This document shows positions 57,933-64,000 of a DNA stretch of 64,000 nt, piece after piece (the stretch's first letter is position 1; each line of letters opens with the position of its first letter). This stretch comes from CAVQMC01 sp963713505. Its GTDB lineage: Bacteria; Bacteroidota; Ignavibacteria; Ignavibacteriales; Ignavibacteriaceae. Position numbers and translations under genes: made by a program. The stretch is from NCBI GenBank assembly GCA_963713505.1, contig CAVQMC010000007.1, forward strand, positions 62,001-126,000, written 5' to 3'. The notes beneath the pieces are model-generated. The model saw nothing but the letters and a program-made list of their open reading frames with translations, made no database searches and was not told where the DNA came from.

Positions 57933-58958
57933 ATGCCTCTAACTGATTTAAAAACAAACCAGATTTCCGGTGCGCAAAAAGCTGCACTATTATTAATCGC
58001 ATTAAATATAGATTCAGCTGCAGAAGTGTTTAAATATCTCGACAGTTCTGAAGTAGAGATAATTTCCACCGAAATAACAAAAGTTAAAAACACTCCCTCG
58101 AATGTGGTTGATACCGTTATGGAAGAGTTTTATACAATGGTAACTGCAAGGGAGTATGTTCTTGAAGGCGGACTGGATTATGCACAGGCAGTTTTGGAAA
58201 AATCTTTTGGACCAGGCAAAGCACAAGAAATTATTGAAAAAGTTAAAACGTTAACAACACTAAAAGGTTTTGATGTATTAAAAAAAGCTGATTCAACTCA
58301 GCTGGTTAACTTTTTAAATAAGGAGCATCCTCAAACAGTTGCTTTAATACTTTCACATCTTAATCCAGTTCAAACTGCGGAGGCTTTAAAGGAATTGCCG
58401 GAAGGAATTAGGGACGATGTTATTTATAGAATTGCAACATTAGGAAAAATTGCACCTCAGACTTTAAAACAATTGGAAAAAGTTGTTGATGAGATGGCCG
58501 GCTTAAGCTTGTCGCAATCAATTAGTAAGCTGGGAGGACCAAAAGCTTTGGCAAATATATTAAATAAATCAAACGTTTCATTAAGTAAAGAAATTTTAGA
58601 AAAGCTTGAACAGAAAAATGCCGATCTGTCATTGGAAGTTAAAAGACTTATGTTCTTATTCGATGATATTGTCCATATTCAAGACAAAGATATACAAAGA
58701 ATTTTACGTGAATGCGATAGAAAAGATTTAGCACTTGCCTTAAAAGTTGCCGATGACAAACTAAGAGATAAGATTTTTGCTAACATGTCCGAAAGAGCAT
58801 CGGATCTTCTTAAAGAAGAATTGCAGTATATGGGCATGGTAAAACTAAAAGAAGTTGAAGCAGCTCAAGCAAAAATTATTGATCTTGTAAAATCATTGGA
58901 AGAAACAGGGGAAATTACTGTCAACATGAGAGGCAACAACGAAGATGTCTATGTCTAA
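57933..58958 (+). CDS. fliG: Flagellar motor switch protein FliG
   Basis: This 341-aa protein has the three FliG parts. The N domain binds FliF (A-Q-K-A-A-L-L-L-I-A-L-N near 11-22), the middle domain has the E-H-P-Q-T-V-A-L-I-L-S motif near 130, and the C-terminal torque domain has M-F-L-F-D-D-I near 245 and R-A-S-D-L-L-K-E-E near 288-296. Charged residues of the last part face MotA. It is intact; its end overlaps fliH by 14 bases. Confidence 0.95.
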   Translation: MPLTDLKTNQISGAQKAALLLIALNIDSAAEVFKYLDSSEVEIISTEITKVKNTPSNVVDTVMEEFYTMVTAREYVLEGGLDYAQAVLEKSFGPGKAQEIIEKVKTLTTLKGFDVLKKADSTQLVNFLNKEHPQTVALILSHLNPVQTAEALKELPEGIRDDVIYRIATLGKIAPQTLKQLEKVVDEMAGLSLSQSISKLGGPKALANILNKSNVSLSKEILEKLEQKNADLSLEVKRLMFLFDDIVHIQDKDIQRILRECDRKDLALALKVADDKLRDKIFANMSERASDLLKEELQYMGMVKLKEVEAAQAKIIDLVKSLEETGEITVNMRGNNEDVYV

Positions 58959-59568
58959 TGTTATAAAAATCGATAAAAGCAGATCAAAAAAAATTTCTGT
59001 CAGATTTAAAAGTGAATATGAAGATTTTGATTCGGTTAACGAAAATCATTTGGAAAAATTAATACAGGAAAATTTTAAAAAAGGTTTTGAATCCGGTTAT
59101 GAAAAGGCTTTTTCTGAATTAGAAGAAAATTATAAGAACAATTTAAAAGAAAAAATAAAGGATTATAACAATTATATCAGATCGGTTGATGATAAAGTAC
59201 AAAGATATGAAAATGAATTTGAAGACCTAGTAGTAGAAACATCATTTAAAATTGCTGAAAAAATAGTAAGACAAAAACTTGAAAAAGATTCCAACATTGT
59301 TGAAGTACTAAGTGAATCTCTTAAAAAAATAATCGGTTCAAATAATATTATTATAAAATTGAATCCTACCGATTATAAACAAATACAGGAAAATAATTCT
59401 CAATCATCTTTTTTAGATGAATCGTTATCGAAAGTTAAATATGAAGTTGATGAAAGAATTGAAAAAGGCGGATGTATAGTCGAAACTGAAATAGGTAATG
59501 TTGATGCAAGAATTAGTTCACAATTATCGGAGCTAAAAAAGTATTTTGAAAAAGAAACCGTTAATTAA
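58945..59568 (+). CDS. fliH: Flagellar export ATPase regulator FliH
   Basis: This 207-aa protein overlaps fliG by 14 bases (ATGs at 58945 and 58951). It has the helical FliH pattern, G-F-E-S-G-Y-E-K-A-F near 46-55 (a G-x3-G run), a coiled-coil middle, and the C-terminal E-K-G-G-C-I-V-E-T-E-I-G-N-V-D-A-R motif, which contacts FliI. FliH holds the ATPase and links it to the C ring. Confidence 0.9.
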   Translation: MSMSNVIKIDKSRSKKISVRFKSEYEDFDSVNENHLEKLIQENFKKGFESGYEKAFSELEENYKNNLKEKIKDYNNYIRSVDDKVQRYENEFEDLVVETSFKIAEKIVRQKLEKDSNIVEVLSESLKKIIGSNNIIIKLNPTDYKQIQENNSQSSFLDESLSKVKYEVDERIEKGGCIVETEIGNVDARISSQLSELKKYFEKETVN

Positions 59569-59570
59569 TT

Positions 59571-60905
59571 TTGATAAACATTAAAACAAAATATCTAAAA
59601 AGATTTAACAGAATAATTGATAATGCAAATGTTATCAGAGTTAACGGAAAAGTAACCGATGTTATTGGACTTGTTATCGTTTCAATTGGACCGAATGTTT
59701 CTTTAGGTGAAATTTGCACAATAATAGACAGAAGCGGAAATGAAGTCTGCAAATCCGAAGTTGTTGGATTTAAAGAAGCACGTGTTCTTTCTATTGCTCT
59801 GGGAGAAGTTAATAATATTTCACCTTCATGCGAAATTATTGCTTCCGGTAAAAATTTTACAATTCCGGTCGGAAGAGAATTACTTGGACGCGTTATTGAT
59901 GGTTTGGGAAATCCTATTGACGGAAAAGGAGAACTTGTTTGTAGTGAAAAACTGCCGATACACCGCGAACCGCCAAGTCCGTTAAATAGAAAAAGAATTG
60001 ATACACCATTACAAACAGGCGTTAGAGCTATTGATGGATTGCTGACAGTTGGAAAGGGACAAAGACTTGGAATTTTTGCAGGCAGCGGAGTTGGTAAAAG
60101 TGTAACATTAGGAATGATAGCTCGAAATACAAATGCAGATGTAAACGTCATTACGCTGATAGGTGAGAGAGGAAGAGAAGTAAGAGAATTTATTGAAAAA
60201 GATTTAGGTGAAGAAGGTTTAAAAAAATCTGTAGTAATAGTTGCAACCAGTGATAAGTCGGCATTGTTTAGAATGAAAGGTGCATATATTGGTACAACAA
60301 TTGCTGAATATTTCAGAGACCAAGGGATGGATGTAGTATTAATGATGGATTCTGTCACCAGGTTTGCTATGGCTCAAAGAGAAATTGGTTTAACTGTCGG
60401 TGAGCCTCCAACTTCAAAAGGTTACACGCCCTCGGTTTTTGCTATCCTTCCAAAGCTGTTGGAACGAGCCGGGATAACGGAGAAAGGTTCAATCACAGGA
60501 TTTTACACCGTTCTTGTTGATGGTGATGATATGACTGAACCGATTGCAGATTCGGTAAGATCTATACTTGACGGACACATTGTTCTATCCAGAAAGCTGG
60601 CACATAAAGCTCAATTTCCTGCAATAGATCCTTTGCAGAGTATCAGCAGGGTTATGTCTGACATTGTTTCTGTCGATCAGAGGAAAAGAGTTATGGCTTT
60701 TAGTGAGATATTAGCGACCTATAGTGAAGCTGAGGATTTAATCAACATTGGGGCTTATGTAAAAGGGAGCAATCCGCAAATTGATCATGCACTTTCTAAA
60801 ATAAATAAATTAAGAAGTTTCCTTAAACAGGATATGCTGGAAAAATCAACATATACTGAAACAGTAAAAAAATTAAATGAAATTATAGAACAACCACTGG
60901 TATAA
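59571..60905 (+). CDS. fliI: Flagellar type III export ATPase FliI
   Basis: A TTG start gives 444 residues with Walker A G-S-G-V-G-K-S (about 170), the Walker B segment V-V-L-M-M-D-S-V-T-R-F-A (about 255-266) and G-E-P-P-T-S-K-G-Y near 280. FliI resembles the F1 beta subunit; its hexamer powers substrate unfolding at the export gate. The N-terminal part, with V-I-R-V-N-G-K-V-T near 18, is normal for the family. Confidence 0.95.
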   Translation: MINIKTKYLKRFNRIIDNANVIRVNGKVTDVIGLVIVSIGPNVSLGEICTIIDRSGNEVCKSEVVGFKEARVLSIALGEVNNISPSCEIIASGKNFTIPVGRELLGRVIDGLGNPIDGKGELVCSEKLPIHREPPSPLNRKRIDTPLQTGVRAIDGLLTVGKGQRLGIFAGSGVGKSVTLGMIARNTNADVNVITLIGERGREVREFIEKDLGEEGLKKSVVIVATSDKSALFRMKGAYIGTTIAEYFRDQGMDVVLMMDSVTRFAMAQREIGLTVGEPPTSKGYTPSVFAILPKLLERAGITEKGSITGFYTVLVDGDDMTEPIADSVRSILDGHIVLSRKLAHKAQFPAIDPLQSISRVMSDIVSVDQRKRVMAFSEILATYSEAEDLINIGAYVKGSNPQIDHALSKINKLRSFLKQDMLEKSTYTETVKKLNEIIEQPLV

Positions 60906-60909
60906 TAAA

Positions 60910-61344
60910 ATGTACAACTTTCAATTTAAGTATGATACAATTAAAAAAACAAAAGAAATTCTAGAAAAGAAAGTTCAAAAGGATATTGCTCTTTTGGAAA
61001 AAGAAATAACTGAGGAGCAGACATATAAAAAAGCTGTTGCTGTTGAACTTACAGAGAGCTTTTCTGAATTTACAAATTCCACTAAAGTCTTAAACCTAAA
61101 ACGAATAATTGAATATCAAGATAACCTTAGAAAGAAAATAATATTATCAGATAAAAAAATATTTGCTTTAGAAAATGAAAAGGAAAGCTTATTAAAAGAA
61201 TTGATAAAAAGAAGCCAGGAAACTAAAATATTTAATAAGCTGGAAGAACTATATTTTGAAAACTTCAAAAAAGAAGAGGACGCTAAAGAAGAAAAAATAA
61301 TGAATGAATTTGGAATACAAAGTTTTGCAAGGAGCCATAGTTGA
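60910..61344 (+). CDS. fliJ: Flagellar export stalk protein FliJ
   Basis: This 144-aa protein is one long coiled coil (charged heptads from residue 5 to 125), with the family-typical F-x-Y/F start and polar tail. FliJ is the central stalk of the FliI hexamer and a chaperone escort. The call rests mainly on position after fliI and on length. Confidence 0.75.
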   Translation: MYNFQFKYDTIKKTKEILEKKVQKDIALLEKEITEEQTYKKAVAVELTESFSEFTNSTKVLNLKRIIEYQDNLRKKIILSDKKIFALENEKESLLKELIKRSQETKIFNKLEELYFENFKKEEDAKEEKIMNEFGIQSFARSHS

Positions 61345-61970
61345 AAGAGAAGATATTAAATATACTTCCTTTTCCTCTTGCTTTTATTCTGATAACTGCA
61401 GCAATTATCTTCTTGAATGCAAAATATACAAACATATTTAAGTTTGATTTTTCTGAATATAATCCTAAACAAATTGTAAAAGATACGTTGGTTGCTAAAA
61501 AAGAAAATAAAAATCTTTTTCAAAAAGCTGATGTAAAAAAACAAGCTGAAATTGATTCTCTTATAAATAAAACAAACGAACAAGCTGCGGTTGAAAATCA
61601 AACTAAAGACAGTATAAAAGAACAACCCCAAATCAAACAGCAGCTGAAAGAGGAACCAGTTCAGCAAATAACTAAAACCGTTGAAAAATCTCCCGAACCT
61701 GAAAAACCGGTTCAGGATAAAACCGAACCAGCTGAACAAAAAGTTCAAACCGATACAATTTATGCAAAGTGGGTAAAGGATACTGCGAAATTATATGAAA
61801 AAATGGATCCTCAAAAAGCAGCAAAAATTATAACTCAATATTCTACTGAAATTGCGCGGGATATAATTTATAAGATGAATAAGAAAAAAGCCGCTCAAAT
61901 ATTATCAAATTTAGATCCTAAAACTGCCAGTTTAATTACCAGGTATTGGCAAAGTTATCCGGCCGGATAA
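61341..61970 (+). CDS. MotE-like/MgtE N-domain flagellar protein
   Basis: A TTG start overlaps fliJ by four bases. The 209-aa protein has one N-terminal transmembrane helix (about 10-26), a long Lys/Glu/Gln/Pro linker, and a C-terminal domain (about 140-205) with the MgtE N-domain pattern M-D-P-Q-K-A-A-K-I-I, then N-K-K-K-A-A-Q-I-L-S-N-L-D-P-K-T-A. MotE of the same build supports MotC stability and flagellar function. A FliG-like binding role is also possible. Confidence 0.7.
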   Translation: MKEKILNILPFPLAFILITAAIIFLNAKYTNIFKFDFSEYNPKQIVKDTLVAKKENKNLFQKADVKKQAEIDSLINKTNEQAAVENQTKDSIKEQPQIKQQLKEEPVQQITKTVEKSPEPEKPVQDKTEPAEQKVQTDTIYAKWVKDTAKLYEKMDPQKAAKIITQYSTEIARDIIYKMNKKKAAQILSNLDPKTASLITRYWQSYPAG

Positions 61971-62003
61971 TAAAAATCCTTTAAATTTTTTCATAAAATG
62001 CAT

Positions 62004-62030
62004 TAAAGTAATCATAAATAATTCCGATAA
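62004..62030 (+). promoter_or_regulatory. Sigma-28-like promoter of the fliK-like gene
   Basis: TAAA at 62004-62007 and TCCGATAA at 62023-62030 are spaced by exactly 15 bases, so it matches the FliA consensus as well as the flagellin site does. The fliK-like ATG is 45 bases downstream. It would let hook-length control be boosted late, apart from the basal-body operon. Confidence 0.75.
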
Positions 62031-62075
62031 TGATTATGAGTTGGAAAAGTGTATTTAAAATAAAGCACAAAAAGT

Positions 62076-64000
62076 ATGAATTTTAATCCGGTATTTTTAT
62101 CAGAATTAGTAACATCAGCCGGCACCCCCAAAAAGCTTGGTCAAAAAATGAAAAGTCCTTCATATCTTTTTTCCGATATAATAAATGTAATAAAGGACGA
62201 TGTTCCAAAATCTCAAGAAGCTGGACTTGCCGGATTGTTTGATATTGTTAATTCAGATGTTTTAGGAAACTCAAATGGAACTATTTTGTTTCCTGAGGTC
62301 AACTCAAAATTAGTTGAAGGACAAAATGTTCAAAATAAAAACTTGGTTTCTATTTTAAATTTAATAAAAACCAATCTGGTAAATCTTCCAACTTCAAAAA
62401 AAACTGCAAAAACAAATCAACTCGATATTAATAAAGAAATCAAAAATTTATTTGAATATCAGAATGTTGATGAAGAAAATTTAACCGGACTTCTTAAAGA
62501 AATATTAAGTAAAGTTGATAATGTTGAGATAGAAGTTGACTCGGATAAGTTGGAAAATCAGAATTTAAAGATTGAAAAGAATAAAACACAAAAAATAAAT
62601 ATTAATGATTTACTTAAATATATTTTCCAGCAAATATCTCAAAACAACGAAGTAAAAATAAATCTTTTTGCTGGCAAAGATAAAATTGAAATTGATTTAT
62701 CTAAAACCGATCTCTTAAATAAAAAAAGCATTTCCGGTTTATCTAATGAGAACTTAAATACAGAAAATTCTTCTGCCGGAACAGAACTTCAGAAAGATCA
62801 AATAAATGAAAACATTTTGTTAAATAAAGTCGAAAAGATATTAAACAGCGAAAATAATATTGTTGCAGATGAACTAAGGAACATAAAAGTTAAAATTGAT
62901 GAATCCTCTGGAAATATAAAATTACCGGGAGATTTAAATCAATTAAATGAAAATAAGAATGTATCTGAAGGAAATTCTAAACTTTCTATTTCAAATCAAA
63001 GTTTAGAAATAAAAGATCAAATAGATATTTCAAACCAGAACACAAAAATTCCTGCTGCTATCAATTTAGATGATAAAAATATTGAATTAGTAACAGATAA
63101 AAGTTCATTGACAGAATTAGAATCTAAGTTAATTTCTGAACTGAAAAATCAAAAACCGGCAGAAACTTATTCCGGTAAATCTCAAATTACTGCTGATGAT
63201 AAACCGGAAAACAGTACTGATACTAGGCAAAATAATGAAAATGCTATTAATCCAAATCTTAAAAATGAAATAGAAAATATTTTAAATAAAGATTTGCAAA
63301 ATGGCGATTTACTTAAAAACCGAAGTAATATTCAAAGATCAGAAGTAAAGCAAACTATTGTTAATAAAAATTCTGTAAAGGTTGATAATAATATTCAGCA
63401 AAATCCGGATGAAGAAGTTACGACAGATCAAAGTAAAGTTGATTCTAAAAATGACAAAACCGATTATAATATTAAAATAAATATCGAACCAAGTAAAAAT
63501 AAGATACCGAAATCATTTTTTGAAGAGATAGAATTCTTGAATGATCAGAAACCGGATTTAAGATTAAACAAACCGGATAAACTTTTTAATTCGTCAAAAG
63601 AATTACTTAATTCTAAAAAATCAATCTCAAGCGATTCGTCAAATGAAGAAAAGAATATTAATAGGAATTCAAAGAATGATGTTGATGTAACGTTTAAAGC
63701 TGCGAAAAAAATAATTGATCAGAATGTTAAAGAACATCAGGATATCAATACAAATAAAGCTGGTGATTTATCCAATAAAATTAACGTTACATCTTTTAAT
63801 GATAATGAATTGTTGGAAAATGTTGCGGGATTAAGTTTATCAAAATTAAATGATAAAAATAATCTTGAAATAAATGATCATGATAAAAATTTTGAAAAAA
63901 GTTCTGCAAAGGTAAAAAGTTTAAGTAACCCGGATAAAAAAGTCGAAAATAAATTAAGCACAGAAAAAGATTTTAATAATGCTCCAGACAAAAGGGAAAG
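62076..64000 (+). CDS. fliK: FliK-like hook-length control protein, partial, very long
   Basis: An ATG at 62076 opens a frame that stays open to the end of the window, over 641 codons. The visible part is highly polar, rich in Asn, Lys, Ser, Asp and Glu, with no membrane or enzyme motif, as expected for the disordered N-terminal ruler region of FliK. The conserved C-terminal FliK domain would lie outside the window. Position after fliJ and the MotE-like gene is typical for fliK. It is already far longer than the Escherichia coli FliK (about 375 aa). The identity is inferred from place and composition. Confidence 0.65.
   Translation, partial: MNFNPVFLSELVTSAGTPKKLGQKMKSPSYLFSDIINVIKDDVPKSQEAGLAGLFDIVNSDVLGNSNGTILFPEVNSKLVEGQNVQNKNLVSILNLIKTNLVNLPTSKKTAKTNQLDINKEIKNLFEYQNVDEENLTGLLKEILSKVDNVEIEVDSDKLENQNLKIEKNKTQKININDLLKYIFQQISQNNEVKINLFAGKDKIEIDLSKTDLLNKKSISGLSNENLNTENSSAGTELQKDQINENILLNKVEKILNSENNIVADELRNIKVKIDESSGNIKLPGDLNQLNENKNVSEGNSKLSISNQSLEIKDQIDISNQNTKIPAAINLDDKNIELVTDKSSLTELESKLISELKNQKPAETYSGKSQITADDKPENSTDTRQNNENAINPNLKNEIENILNKDLQNGDLLKNRSNIQRSEVKQTIVNKNSVKVDNNIQQNPDEEVTTDQSKVDSKNDKTDYNIKINIEPSKNKIPKSFFEEIEFLNDQKPDLRLNKPDKLFNSSKELLNSKKSISSDSSNEEKNINRNSKNDVDVTFKAAKKIIDQNVKEHQDINTNKAGDLSNKINVTSFNDNELLENVAGLSLSKLNDKNNLEINDHDKNFEKSSAKVKSLSNPDKKVENKLSTEKDFNNAPDKRE

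Noticed and set aside
59561..60358. 265-codon open frame on the minus strand opposite fliI
   Set aside because: It lies fully inside the FliI coding region, whose motifs are unmistakable, and has no ribosome-binding site or family resemblance. Long antisense frames are common opposite AT-rich coding sequence.
1..64000. CRISPR arrays, tRNA or rRNA genes, insertion sequences and prophage ends
   Set aside because: I saw no regularly spaced repeats, cloverleaf or rRNA-like segments, transposase motifs or terminal inverted repeats.

Overview
This window is a strongly AT-rich bacterial chromosome segment. It carries the end of an exopolysaccharide/O-antigen locus, a glycosyltransferase cluster beside the flagellin gene, and a large flagellar and chemotaxis region. 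The gene content and the mixed start usage (many A-rich leaders, several TTG starts, a few strong Shine-Dalgarno sites) suggest a motile lineage of the Bacteroidota/Chlorobi/Ignavibacteria group. Ignavibacteria-like is my best guess; it is inferred from gene content and not proven.

Layout. (1) 1-12.6 kb, plus strand: polysaccharide locus with an SLBB export protein, a Wzz-type chain-length protein, Wzx flippase, CgeB-like glycosyltransferase, Wzy-like polymerase, several GT2/GT4 glycosyltransferases, a hexapeptide acyltransferase, a WecG/TagA glycosyltransferase and a polyprenyl phosphate sugar phosphotransferase. Most genes in the first 10.3 kb are split by single-base frameshifts, at least twenty in total, whereas an 8.4-kb gene downstream has none. 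(2) 12.6-15.8 kb: genes of unknown function, including a small membrane protein behind a sigma-28-like promoter. (3) 15.9-28.9 kb: three TPR/glycosyltransferase proteins (2819, 1007 and 498 aa), the likely flagellin glycosylation machinery, directly upstream of (4) flagellin, fliS, fliD, a fliT-like gene and a flgM-like gene (29.0-32.7 kb). (5) 32.8-39.8 kb: a compact histidine kinase with a sigma-54 response regulator (FlgS/FlgR-like), then two PAS histidine kinases on the minus strand with a 41-aa membrane ORF between them. (6) 40.0-47.7 kb: three chemoreceptors with nearly identical signalling tips, cheW, and a stand-alone TonB C-terminal-domain protein. (7) 47.9-54.8 kb: a chemotaxis operon (HEAT protein, cheR, two cheY, a cheZ-like gene, cheA, cheB, a small CxCG protein). 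(8) 54.9-64 kb: basal-body and export operon flgB, flgC, orf76, fliE, fliF, fliG, fliH, fliI, fliJ, a MotE-like gene, and a very long fliK-like gene that runs off the window.

Regulation. I find seven sites with the sigma-28 architecture TAAA-N15-NNCGATAA, allowing small mismatches. They precede flagellin, fliK, two chemoreceptor units, the chemotaxis operon, a PAS kinase and a small membrane protein. A sigma-54-like site (TGGCAC-N5-TTGA) precedes flgB. Together with the sigma-54 activator and the FlgM-like protein, this suggests a two-tier flagellar hierarchy: sigma-54 for the basal body, then sigma-28 for filament, hook-length control and chemotaxis. No tRNA, rRNA, CRISPR array or insertion sequence was seen.
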